Of a stretch of DNA of 64,000 bases, positions 35,201 through 42,908 are shown one piece after another. The notes beneath the pieces were generated by a model. The model did not search any database. It saw only the letters and a list, made by a program, of their open reading frames with translations, and was not told the origin of the DNA. Both the position numbers and the translations under genes were made by a program. How positions within the stretch are numbered: the first letter of the stretch is position 1; each line of letters starts with the position of its first letter. Source of the DNA: Streptomyces geranii (GTDB lineage Bacteria > Actinomycetota > Actinomycetes > Streptomycetales > Streptomycetaceae); NCBI RefSeq assembly GCF_002954775.1, contig NZ_PJME01000042.1, forward strand, positions 21,061-85,060, in the 5' to 3' direction.

Positions 35201-36983
35201 CCAGCGCGCGGCCGACGACGCACGCCGCACGGCCCGCGCCCTGCGCGCCGAGCGCGCGGAGATCGCGGGCGCCCCCGACGACGTACCGGAAGCCGACGAG
35301 GAGGCCGCGAGGTCGTCGCTGCCCGCCCTCCGCGAGGCCTACCGGGCCGCCTCCCAGCTCTACGAGAAGGTCGGCGTCGGCGCCGACCTGCGGGCCGAGC
35401 AGGCGCGGGCCGAGAGCGACGAGAGCGCCGCGCGCGCGGAGCTGGACCGGCTCAGCAACAAGGTGCGTACGCGCGCCGAACAGATGCTTCTGTCGCCCGA
35501 CGGGTCCGACGGGCCGTCCCGGCAGGCCGCCTCCGCGCGCGCGGAGGAGCTGGTGCAGCTCCTGGAGACCCGGGTGTCCACCGCCAGCGAGCAGCTCGGG
35601 CGGCTGCGCGGCGAGGCCGAGCGGCACGCGCCCGAGGACGGCGAGGCGCACACCGAGCTGGCCGAGGAACTCGTGCCGAGCGACGCCGAGCACGCCCAGA
35701 CCCTGCTGCGCACCGCCACCGGCGAACTCGCCTCCCGTACCGAGGCGTTGACCCAGGCCCGTGAGGCGCACGCCGAACTGCTCGACTCCCACCGGGCGGC
35801 CGAGGACGCGGCGGGCGGGTTCGACGAGATCGCCGCCATGCTCCGCGACCTGCTGCGCGAGCACACCTCAGACGAGGACCAGGAGGCGCAGGAGCCCTAC
35901 CCCGGCAGCCCCGAGGAGGCCCGCCACTCGGCCGCCGAGGCCCGCCGTTCCGTGCGCGGCTGCGCCGCAGACCTGTCCGCCGCCGAGGGCGCCGTGCGCG
36001 AGGCCAGCGACATCCTCGTACGGCATGCCAACTCCACGCGGTACGAGGCCGTACGCACCCCCGCCCGCCAGCAGATCCGCGAACTGCCCGCGTCCGCGCT
36101 GCCTGAGCACGCGCAGAAGTGGGCGGACGCCTTCGCGCCCCGACTGAGGGTGCTGACCGACGAGTTGGCGCAGCTGGAGCGGAACCGGGACTCGATCGTG
36201 GACCGGCTCCGCGGGCTCGTGGAGTCGGCGCTGGCCACCCTGCGGTCCGCGCAGCGGCTGTCCCGGCTGCCCGAGGGGCTCGGCGAGTGGTCAGGGCAGG
36301 AGTTCCTGCGCATCCGGTTCGAGGAGCCCGACCAGGCCACGCTCACCGAACGGCTCGGCGAGGTCATCGACGAGGCGACCAAGGCGGCCGTCAAGAAGAA
36401 CTCCGACCTGCGCCGGGACGGCATGTCCCTGCTCCTGAGGGGAGTCGGCGCCGCCCTCCAGCCCAAGGGCATCGCCGTCGAGATCCTCAAGCCCGACGCC
36501 GTACTGCGCGCCGAGCGCGTGCCCGTCGGCCAGATGGGCGACGTCTTCTCGGGCGGCCAGCTGCTCACCGCGGCCATCGCCCTGTACTGCACGATGGCCG
36601 CCCTGCGCAGCAACGACCGGGGCCGCGACAAGCACCGCCACGCGGGCACGCTCTTCCTCGACAATCCGATCGGCCGCGCCAACGCGACCTACTTGCTGGA
36701 ACTCCAGCGAGCGGTGTCGGACGCGCTCGGCGTCCAACTCCTCTACACCACCGGCCTGTTCGACACGACCGCCCTGGCGGAGTTCCCTCTGGTCATCCGC
36801 CTCCGCAACGACGCCGACCTACGCGCGGGCCTCAAATACATCAGCGTCGAGGAACACCTCCGCCCGGGCCTGCCGCAACAGGCCCAGGCGGGGGAGGGAG
36901 ACGCCGTACACAGCGAGATCACGGCGACGCGCATGTTCAAACGCCCGACAACACAGCCAGCCCCCTCAGGGGCAACTCCCTAG
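32286..36983 (+). CDS. Giant SMC-like ATPase (MukB/MksB/JetC-like)
   Basis: 1565 residues. Head halves: MYELSRVRLYSIGPAG opens the N-lobe and the Walker A is LFLENGGGKSVLL (GGGKS at 66-70). The C-lobe has the ABC signature VFSGGQLLTAAIAL at 1420-1433 and Walker B GTLFLDNPIG with D1459, where Asn replaces the usual Glu. Two very long Ala/Glu/Arg-rich coiled-coil arms (about 270-650 and 815-1370) flank a globular hinge-like region near 690-810 (GLLPPGPDVLATVEFLG, GIPALPGWRYLAQAV). This is SMC architecture. With the two upstream genes it forms a MukBEF/Wadjet-like set. The stop codon lies within the edge of a dispersed repeat. Confidence 0.85.
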   Translation: MYELSRVRLYSIGPAGARYADTVLDLRGVGQPVPDPAPTQAEFFADEPVGPPRRPAPAGVLFLENGGGKSVLLKLIFSVMLPGHRNTLGGASSGVLRKFLLADDCGHVVLEWQHVLTGELVVVGKASEWRGRQVSNDPRKFAEAWYSFRPGPGLSLDNLPVAESTAVRPPVEGASGAQGRRRTMKGFRDAITDAGKAYPHLEVHWEEIHDRWIEHLGELGLDPELFRYQREMNADEGEAAGLFAVKKDSDFTDLLLRAVTDTRDTDGLADLVGGFGNKLGRRSELIAERDFTAGSVDLLGRIVEAAETRSRARDIHAGAERRTRTLARRLSARGVQERVRAGDLAQRVTAAAYAVTHSEGGRERSALIAAELAFRHASLALAAAEKTAAAQKRELADARTMQSAWQAAEVFLRHRAAADRSARVAVAIREAELDAAPALAARAKAAVDLVRALHSAAEGAEALANEEEERSAALQEIGEAAHRDSTGAATEAQRARSEVGHLRQRLSEVEQETAEAVRAGWLDDSAPDADPARAALAASDAEKSAVEAWDTAREASRRASEHAREAASAESRAELTAARAADAATAAERAYDAEQRTAEALAAEERLAELLNLPSAGGARQRAALPHQHGGSAGEGSGTGAGRKSASGALDEGHLTPEELDRFADELRELLDDGVASAERQLFELRTTAADDARILGALGDGGLLPPGPDVLATVEFLGEHGIPALPGWRYLAQAVDPADHARVLAARPELVDGVIITDPGTHARAREALSEAALLPRSAVAVGTAAALLAPTPAPGPDDGDVFLVPPNPAMHDEHAADEERQALRARAGEREEEIRTLAARLGKDRELAARLASWRTGCPAGRLVELAQAAHDARAFAEEAEAELAEARTVRAEADEVAGEASRVRDERQEAAQRARRAADALAGLAFRLRERAGWQVKVRELADEAVESEARAQVCLERARSADEDRRAAQRAADDARRTARALRAERAEIAGAPDDVPEADEEAARSSLPALREAYRAASQLYEKVGVGADLRAEQARAESDESAARAELDRLSNKVRTRAEQMLLSPDGSDGPSRQAASARAEELVQLLETRVSTASEQLGRLRGEAERHAPEDGEAHTELAEELVPSDAEHAQTLLRTATGELASRTEALTQAREAHAELLDSHRAAEDAAGGFDEIAAMLRDLLREHTSDEDQEAQEPYPGSPEEARHSAAEARRSVRGCAADLSAAEGAVREASDILVRHANSTRYEAVRTPARQQIRELPASALPEHAQKWADAFAPRLRVLTDELAQLERNRDSIVDRLRGLVESALATLRSAQRLSRLPEGLGEWSGQEFLRIRFEEPDQATLTERLGEVIDEATKAAVKKNSDLRRDGMSLLLRGVGAALQPKGIAVEILKPDAVLRAERVPVGQMGDVFSGGQLLTAAIALYCTMAALRSNDRGRDKHRHAGTLFLDNPIGRANATYLLELQRAVSDALGVQLLYTTGLFDTTALAEFPLVIRLRNDADLRAGLKYISVEEHLRPGLPQQAQAGEGDAVHSEITATRMFKRPTTQPAPSGATP

Positions 36984-37009
36984 GGGCGCGGGGAACTGCG
37001 CGACCAGCC
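36982..37009 (-). repeat. Dispersed Streptomyces intergenic repeat, inverted copy 2
   Basis: AGGGGCGCGGGGAACTGCGCGACCAGCC, inverse of the copy at 31238. Its first two bases are the last two of the TAG stop codon of the SMC-like gene. A shorter partial copy (GCAGTTCCCCACCCACGCGCACCCCTAG) follows at 37020-37047. Confidence 0.8.
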
Positions 37010-37044
37010 ACGATGGCGCAGCAGTTCCCCACCCACGCGCACCC

Positions 37045-38610
37045 CTAGACGTCCCCCTTCAAAAGGTCCGCACATTTCTCCCCGATCATCATCGTCGTAA
37101 TACACGGGTTCACGGACACCAACTCCGGCATCACAGACCCGTCAGCAACCCGCAACCCGTCAACCCCCTTGACCCGCAACCGCGCGTCCAGCGGAGCCGA
37201 CGCATCGTCATCCGCGCCCATCTTCACCGTGCAGGCAGGGTGATAAACGGTGTTGTGGGTCTTGTGGATGTAGTCCAGCAGCTCCGAGTCCGTCCGGACA
37301 TCGGGCCCGGGCGCCAACTCCGCCCCCGCCCACCCGCTCAGCGCGGGCTGCGCGGCGATACGACGCGCCAGTTTCAGCCCGTACGTCATCACGCGCGCGT
37401 CGTGCTCGTGCGTGAAGTACCGCGGATCGACCATCGGCTTGTCCCGGTAGTCGCGGGTGCGCAGCCGCACCGTGCCGCGCGACTTCGCGCGGGTCACGTT
37501 GGGCGTGAGGCAGAACGCGTTCTCCGAGGTCGGATAGCCCCAGCGCGAGGTGTTCATGTCGAACGGCACCGAGCCGTAGTGGAACATCAGGTCGGGCCGG
37601 TCCAGGCCCGGTTCGGTGTCGTAGAAGATGCCCGCCTCCCACCACTGACTGGACGTCGTGGTCATCGGCTGCCTGGCGTCCCACATGATGACGCCCTCGG
37701 GGTGGTCCTGGAGGTTCTCGCCGACGCCCGCCGAGTCCACGACCACCTCGACGCCCACCTCGCGCAGCTGCTCGGCCGGTCCGATGCCGGACAGCATCAG
37801 CAGCTTCGGGGTGTCGATCGCCCCGCACGACACGACGACCTCGCGGCGCGCCCGTACGGTCCTGGTGTGGATGAGATCCGGGTCGAGGTACTCGGCGCCC
37901 ACGCACCGCCGCCCGTCCAGCACGAGCCGCTTCGCCCGAACGCCCGTACGCACCTCAAGGTTCGGCCGCTTGTCCATGACCGGGTGGAGATAGGCGACGG
38001 AGGACGACTGACGGATGTTGTCCTCGTCGGAGTTGATCTGGAACCAGTTGGCGCCGCGGACCACGGTGGTGCCGGAGTTGAAGGGCGTGGTAGGGATGCC
38101 CGCCTGTGCGCACGCCTCCAGCAGGGCGTTGCCGCACGGGTCCTCGCTCTTCAGCGTACGGAGCTTCACCGGGCCGGTGCGGCCGTGGTGGTCGCCGGGG
38201 GCGTCGTTGGTCTCCAGGCGCCGGTAGAGCGGGAAGAGGTCGGCCGCGCTCCAGCCCGTACAGCCCGCCGCCGCCCAGTCGTCGAGGTCCTCGGCCGGGG
38301 CCCAGAAGGCGATGCAGGAGTTGTGGGACGAGCAGCCGCCGAGCACCTTCGCGCGGGCGTGCCGCATGAAGCTGTTGCCGCTGGACTGCGGTTCGACCGG
38401 GTAGTCCCAGTCGTAGCCGGACTCCAGCAGGCCCATCCAGCGCTCCAGCTTGAGGACGTCGTCGTCGCCGACGTCGCTCGGGCCCGCCTCCAGCACGCAC
38501 ACCGTGACGGACGGATCCTCCGAGAGCCGCGCGGCCACCACGTTGCCCGCGGTGCCGCCGCCGACCACGACATAGTCGAACTCATCGGTGTCCATGGGGG
38601 TGTTGTCCAT
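37045..38610 (-). CDS. codA: Choline oxidase (GMC flavoprotein)
   Basis: 521 residues from ATG 38610 with AGGAGG upstream. Rossmann FAD motif YVVVGGGTAGNVVAARLSE at 13-31. The block ARAKVLGGCSSHNSCIAFWA contains H96, which corresponds to the histidine that binds FAD covalently in Arthrobacter choline oxidase. NLQDHPEGVIMWDA holds the substrate-binding Glu. His 457 (NTVYHPACTVKMG) and Asn 501 (SVNPCITTMMIG) keep the 44-residue spacing of the catalytic His/Asn pair. It oxidises choline to betaine aldehyde and on to betaine with O2. Last gene of the operon, 16 bp after the permease gene. Confidence 0.9.
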   Translation of the reverse strand: MDNTPMDTDEFDYVVVGGGTAGNVVAARLSEDPSVTVCVLEAGPSDVGDDDVLKLERWMGLLESGYDWDYPVEPQSSGNSFMRHARAKVLGGCSSHNSCIAFWAPAEDLDDWAAAGCTGWSAADLFPLYRRLETNDAPGDHHGRTGPVKLRTLKSEDPCGNALLEACAQAGIPTTPFNSGTTVVRGANWFQINSDEDNIRQSSSVAYLHPVMDKRPNLEVRTGVRAKRLVLDGRRCVGAEYLDPDLIHTRTVRARREVVVSCGAIDTPKLLMLSGIGPAEQLREVGVEVVVDSAGVGENLQDHPEGVIMWDARQPMTTTSSQWWEAGIFYDTEPGLDRPDLMFHYGSVPFDMNTSRWGYPTSENAFCLTPNVTRAKSRGTVRLRTRDYRDKPMVDPRYFTHEHDARVMTYGLKLARRIAAQPALSGWAGAELAPGPDVRTDSELLDYIHKTHNTVYHPACTVKMGADDDASAPLDARLRVKGVDGLRVADGSVMPELVSVNPCITTMMIGEKCADLLKGDV

Positions 38611-38626
38611 GAGTGACTGACCTCCT

Positions 38627-40198
38627 TCAGTCGGCCGCCGGAGCGGAGAGGGGACCGGTCGACCCGGCCGAGGGATCCTCAAGACGGTGTCCGGCCAGCA
38701 CACCTGTCCGGTGCCGCTGGATGAACCAGTAATAGGCGAAGCCGCCGCCCGCGATGATCGCGACGAACAGCACCGCGCCCCACTGGAGGTACCAGTGGAA
38801 GGGGGCGGTCGCGTTGTAGACCTCGGCGCGCGGCCAGATCAGGTTGGTCGTCATGGCGGCGCCCCAGACGACGGCGCCGATGTTGACGAGCAGGCCCCAG
38901 CGGCCCAGCGAGAACTTGCCGTCACCGGCGGGCTGCCACTTGCCGCGCAGCCGCGCCACCAGCATGGGCGCGGTCACGCCCAGATAGGCGAGGTAGATCA
39001 TGATGATGCCGATGCTGGTCACGACGGTGAAGATCTGCGGCTGGCGGATGTTGACCACCAGGATTCCCAGCGCCAGGACACCGATGACCACGGCGGGCAG
39101 CACCGGCGTCTGGAAGCGCGGGCTGACCTTCGCGAGCAGCGAGGACGCGGGCAGGTTGTTGTCGCGGGCCATCGCGAACGCCAGCCGGATCGCCGCCGTG
39201 TGGACGGCGAGCGCGCAGACGGTGACCGCGATCAGCACGCACCACAGCATCGCCTTGCCGGCCGTGGACCCGAGGACGTCGAGCACGATGTACTGCAGCC
39301 CGTCCGTGGACAGCTTCTCGCCCTTCAGGCTGGAGACGCTCATCAGGGCGAGCAGCAGAATCAGGCCGCCGAGGACGAAGGAGGCGACGATCGCCCGGAT
39401 GATCGCGCGCGGCGCGTTCCGGGACGGGTTCACCGACTCCTCGCCGAGCGAGGCGGCCGTGTCGAAGCCGTACATGACGTACGCCGACGCCAGCGAGGCC
39501 ACCAGGAACGCGCCGAGGTAGCCGGCGCTGTGGTCCGCGCCCGTGCCGTTCGTCTCCATGACCACCTGCGGACCGCGTGTGATGTGCACGGCGAACAGGA
39601 CGATCAGTACGACGGTGGCGACCAGCTCGATGAAGACACCCGCCGTGTTGATCGTGGCCATCAGCTTGACGCCGAAGGCGTTCACCACGGTGGTGAACAG
39701 GATCAACACCCCGGCCAGGATCACCGCGTTGGTCGCCACGTCGTACTTGCCGGTGCCGTCCCCGACGATCTGGAAGACGTGCGAGATCTGCGGCAGCGTC
39801 AGCTGGTAGGCGAGCGCCACCGCTGCGATGGACACGATCGAGGCGATCAGCATCATCCAGCCGGCCAGCCAGCCCAGATGCGGATTGCCGATCTTCTTCG
39901 ACCAGTTGTAGACCGAGCCGGCCACGGGATAGCGGGCGGCCAGCTCCGCGAAGCAGAGGGCGACCATGAACTGGCCGACGAACACCATCGGCCACGACCA
40001 CCAGTAGGCGGGGCCGCCGCTGCCGTAGCCGAAGTAGAACAGCTGGAAGGTGCCGGTCAGGATCGAGATGTAGCTGATCCCGGCCGCGAAGGTGTGGAAG
40101 TTGCCCAGGGTGCGCTTGAGTTCGGGCTTGTAACCGAACTCGGCGAGTTCGGCGTCGTCGGTGTGCCCTGGGCCTGTGGGTTTCTCGGTTGCGGACAT
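38627..40198 (-). CDS. APC family permease (amino acid/choline type)
   Basis: 523 residues, with AGGAGTCCGCTC just before the ATG. Twelve membrane segments with APC marks: FAAGISYISILTGTFQLFYFG in TM1, CFAELAARYPVAGSVYNWSKKIG after TM2, ASAYVMYGFDTAASLGEES in TM6, NPSRNAPRAIIRAI after it. This is the amino acid/choline/GABA branch. Its place between betaine aldehyde dehydrogenase and choline oxidase suggests choline import, in place of the usual BCCT or ABC choline carrier. That substrate is inferred. Confidence 0.85.
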   Translation of the reverse strand: MSATEKPTGPGHTDDAELAEFGYKPELKRTLGNFHTFAAGISYISILTGTFQLFYFGYGSGGPAYWWSWPMVFVGQFMVALCFAELAARYPVAGSVYNWSKKIGNPHLGWLAGWMMLIASIVSIAAVALAYQLTLPQISHVFQIVGDGTGKYDVATNAVILAGVLILFTTVVNAFGVKLMATINTAGVFIELVATVVLIVLFAVHITRGPQVVMETNGTGADHSAGYLGAFLVASLASAYVMYGFDTAASLGEESVNPSRNAPRAIIRAIVASFVLGGLILLLALMSVSSLKGEKLSTDGLQYIVLDVLGSTAGKAMLWCVLIAVTVCALAVHTAAIRLAFAMARDNNLPASSLLAKVSPRFQTPVLPAVVIGVLALGILVVNIRQPQIFTVVTSIGIIMIYLAYLGVTAPMLVARLRGKWQPAGDGKFSLGRWGLLVNIGAVVWGAAMTTNLIWPRAEVYNATAPFHWYLQWGAVLFVAIIAGGGFAYYWFIQRHRTGVLAGHRLEDPSAGSTGPLSAPAAD

Positions 40199-40295
40199 GA
40201 GCGGACTCCTGGTGGGCCTGGGGGAGGGGAGGGTGACGTACCGGGAGCGATGTACAACAGGTGTGCTGGGTGAAGTGCGTGCCGGGCGAGGGGGG

Positions 40296-41756
40296 TTACG
40301 AGAACCAGCCCTGCGGCGAGGGATCGGTGTTCCGCCAGATGTGCTTGGCCTCGCGGTACTCGGCGAGTCCGGCGGGCCCGAGTTCGCGGCCGAAGCCGGA
40401 CTGCTTGTAGCCGCCCCACTCCGCCTGGGGGACGTACGGGTGGTAGTCGTTGATCCACACCGTGCCGATGCGGAGGCCGGCCGCGACCCGCCGCGCCTTG
40501 GCCTCGTCGGTGGTGAAGACGCCGCCGGCGAGCCCGTACACGGTGTCGTTGGCGAGCCGCACGGCCTCCGCCTCGTCCGTGAACCGCTCCACGGTGAGCA
40601 CCGGACCGAACGACTCCTCCTGTACGACGGTCATGCGGGCGTCGCACTCGTCGAGCACCGTCGGCGGGTAGTAGAAGCCGTCGTCGAGTCCCTCGGGGCG
40701 GGCCCCGCCGCAGCGCAGCACCGCGCCCTCGGCCAGGCCCTGTGCGACGTACGCCTCGACCTTCGCGCGGTGGGCCTCGGAGATCAGCGGGCCGGTCTGC
40801 GCCTGTTCGTCGAACGGGCCGCCGAGCCTGATCAGTTGGGCCCGCCGGACGACCTCGTCGACGAACCTGTCGTGCAGCGAGTCCTCGACCAGCAGCCGGG
40901 CCCCGGCCGAGCAGACCTGCCCGGAGTGCAGGAACACGGCGGTGAGCGTCATGTCGACGGCCGTGTCGAAGTCGGCGTCGGCGAACACGATGTTGGGGTT
41001 CTTGCCGCCGAGTTCGAGCGCGACCTTCTTCACCGTCCCGGCCGCGGCGGCCATCAGACGGCGGCCGGTCAGGAGGCCGCCGGTGAAGGAGAGGAGGTCG
41101 ACGTCCGGATGGTCGCCGAGCGGTGCGCCCGCCTCCGGACCGGCGCCGAGGACGAGGTTGGCCACGCCCGCGGGCAGTCCGGCCTCGTCGAGCAGCCGCA
41201 TCAGGTGGATCGCGGTGTGCGGGGTCAGCTCGCTCGGCTTGAGGACGAAGGTGTTGCCGGCCGCGAGCGCGGGGGCGACCTTCCACGCGGTCTGGAGGAG
41301 CGGATAGTTCCATGGGGTGATGAGCGCGCAGACGCCGACCGGCTCGTACACGACCCGGCTGTCCACGCTCGGCGAGCCGGTGTCGATGACCCGCCCGGTC
41401 TCGCCCGCCACGAGCCGGCCGAAGTAGCGGAAACAGTTGACGATGTCATCGATGTCGTACGCGCTCTCCACCAGGCGTTTCCCGGTGTCGAGGGACTCCG
41501 CGCGGGCCAGCTCGTCCTTGTCGCGGACCATCAGGTCGGCGACCCGCAGCAGGAGGTCGCCGCGCTCGCTCGCCGGCGTACCCGGCCAGGGGCCCTCGTC
41601 GAAGGCACGGCGGGCGGCGGCGATGGCCTCCACCGTGTCCTTGCCGCCCGCCTCGTCGACGACACCGACCAGTGAGCCGTCGGCGGGACAACGGATCTCC
41701 CGGGTGCGCTCGTCGAGCGCGGACCTCCACGCACCGCCGATGAAGAGTTCGGGCAT
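40296..41756 (-). CDS. betB: Betaine aldehyde dehydrogenase
   Basis: 486 residues with AGGAGGAACAAGAAC before the ATG. ALDH motifs: ALITPWNYPLLQTAWK (NAD binding), FVLKPSELTP, LSFTGGLLTG, catalytic base E248 in KKVALELGGKNPN and nucleophile C282 in HSGQVCSAGARL, then EESFGPVLTVERF and WINDYHPYVPQAEWGGYKQSG. The operon with choline oxidase points to betaine aldehyde oxidation to glycine betaine, an osmoprotectant. It is the first gene of the operon; 97 bp separates it from the permease gene. Confidence 0.88.
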   Translation of the reverse strand: MPELFIGGAWRSALDERTREIRCPADGSLVGVVDEAGGKDTVEAIAAARRAFDEGPWPGTPASERGDLLLRVADLMVRDKDELARAESLDTGKRLVESAYDIDDIVNCFRYFGRLVAGETGRVIDTGSPSVDSRVVYEPVGVCALITPWNYPLLQTAWKVAPALAAGNTFVLKPSELTPHTAIHLMRLLDEAGLPAGVANLVLGAGPEAGAPLGDHPDVDLLSFTGGLLTGRRLMAAAAGTVKKVALELGGKNPNIVFADADFDTAVDMTLTAVFLHSGQVCSAGARLLVEDSLHDRFVDEVVRRAQLIRLGGPFDEQAQTGPLISEAHRAKVEAYVAQGLAEGAVLRCGGARPEGLDDGFYYPPTVLDECDARMTVVQEESFGPVLTVERFTDEAEAVRLANDTVYGLAGGVFTTDEAKARRVAAGLRIGTVWINDYHPYVPQAEWGGYKQSGFGRELGPAGLAEYREAKHIWRNTDPSPQGWFS

Positions 41757-41968
41757 GTTCTTGTTCCTCCTGGTCAGCGCCGTACGGAGGCGCCCTTGCG
41801 GCTGTGCGCCTCCCCGGCCGACAGGGATTCATGCCGAATGTGATCTTCGACACGTCGGCTGGGGTGCTCGTCCAGCACCAGCACACCACCGTTCGCGCGC
41901 CACCGCGATGCCGTGGCACCCGCCGGGCGTACGCGGCTCGACCAGAGGCCACAAGGGCCTCGGCGGCC

Positions 41969-42487
41969 TCAGGAGTGCGACAGCTGCCCGGAACCGCCGC
42001 CCTGCCTGCGTATCCGCTCCTGCGTCCTGGCCGCCGCGCGGACCTGCCGCCGGACCTTGCGGCGCTCACGGCGCAGTGCGCGCGCCGTGCTGCTCGGGGT
42101 CGACACCACGCCGTTGCGCTGGTTCCAGACCTGGCGGGTCACCCATACGTCGAGCGCGGCCCAGGTGGCCACCACCGTGCTCGCCACGCTGCTGATCACC
42201 ATCGGGAAGGCCAGCCAAGACTCGGCCAGCGTGCACAGGAAGGCCACCATCGCCTGGATCAGCGTGACGGCGATGATCAGCACCGCCCACACGGCCGCCG
42301 TACGCACCGGATCCGGCAGCCTGCGCCGGCGCGCGGTCTCCTCCACCCACAGCTGCCGGTAGGCCGGCTGTGCCCTCGTGCCCCCGTCGGCCGCGAGGCC
42401 GTCATCCGGCGCCGCCGGACGGCCGACCGCCGCCAAGGGTGCCGCAACGTCGTTCCCGAGCGCTTCGCGTCGTTCCGCCGTGCCCAT
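41969..42487 (-). CDS. Hypothetical membrane protein, two helices
   Basis: 172 residues from ATG 42487 (a GTG one codon upstream is equally possible; GGAG lies six bases before that GTG). Residues 1-60 are soluble and Ala/Arg-rich. Hydrophobic helices lie at about 63-86 (AAVWAVLIIAVTLIQAMVAF) and 92-115 (WLAFPMVISSVASTVVATWA). The tail is very basic (RALRRERRKVRRQVRAAART). No known domain. The 212 bp between it and betB hold no gene. Confidence 0.65.
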   Translation of the reverse strand: MGTAERREALGNDVAAPLAAVGRPAAPDDGLAADGGTRAQPAYRQLWVEETARRRRLPDPVRTAAVWAVLIIAVTLIQAMVAFLCTLAESWLAFPMVISSVASTVVATWAALDVWVTRQVWNQRNGVVSTPSSTARALRRERRKVRRQVRAAARTQERIRRQGGGSGQLSHS

Positions 42488-42524
42488 CACGTGTCACTCC
42501 CCACCGCCCAGCACACCGCCCGTC

Positions 42525-42544
42525 CCGGTGTCTGTGGACACCGG
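42525..42544. promoter_or_regulatory. Perfect inverted repeat in the divergent gap before the conservon
   Basis: CCGGTGTC-TGTG-GACACCGG, 8-bp arms and 4-nt loop, 38 bp before the membrane protein start on the minus strand. It is a candidate operator or 5' leader hairpin. The remainder of the 421-bp gap to cvnA holds no gene; a TAGGCT hexamer at 42843 could be the conservon -10 element. Confidence 0.45.
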
Positions 42545-42874
42545 CTCCCCAGTGGTTGCCCGGCTTGCACTCTTCTACGCCGCCCGGAAGCGGGTTGCGG
42601 ACCGCGCTGACCGGTTCCGCCGCCCATCTCCCATGTACAAAGACGAACGACGTGTCTCGAAGATTCCCGTCAAACGCAAAGTTCCGGCCAAACGGCCGAG
42701 TTGACCGAGGTTGCTGTCCTGTTCTCGATGCCTGATTCGTGGAGGCAATCTCCCGTAATGATCGGACAACTCGCCATCTCTCGCCAGGGGGACGGAAGTT
42801 CGGCCTCCGGACAGGTCTTCGAGTTCTCTGTGGGTCAGTAGTAGGCTCACGCCGATTATTGACGCACATGTGTA

Positions 42875-42892
42875 CCCCCGCGCTGGCGGGGG
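42875..42892 (+). other. Leader hairpin just before the cvnA ribosome binding site
   Basis: CCCCCGC-GCTG-GCGGGGG, a perfect 7-bp stem with a 4-nt loop, ending 16 bases before the cvnA ATG. The CCCCC arm could alternatively pair with the GGGGG of the Shine-Dalgarno region (42899-42903). Confidence 0.45.
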
Positions 42893-42908
42893 CGAGCTGG
42901 GGGAGGCC

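Noticed and set aside
32271..35864. 1197-codon minus-strand open frame over the SMC-like gene
   Set aside because: It mirrors the third-position GC bias of the ATPase gene, is Gly/Leu/Val/Arg-rich and has no motif.
29674..36983. Classical four-gene Wadjet defence system
   Set aside because: No JetD-like gene is adjacent and the locus sits among housekeeping metabolism genes, so only the three-subunit condensin-like call is supported.
31238..37009. Mobile element bounded by inverted repeats
   Set aside because: The repeats are a common Streptomyces intergenic sequence and no transposase, integrase or target duplication is visible.
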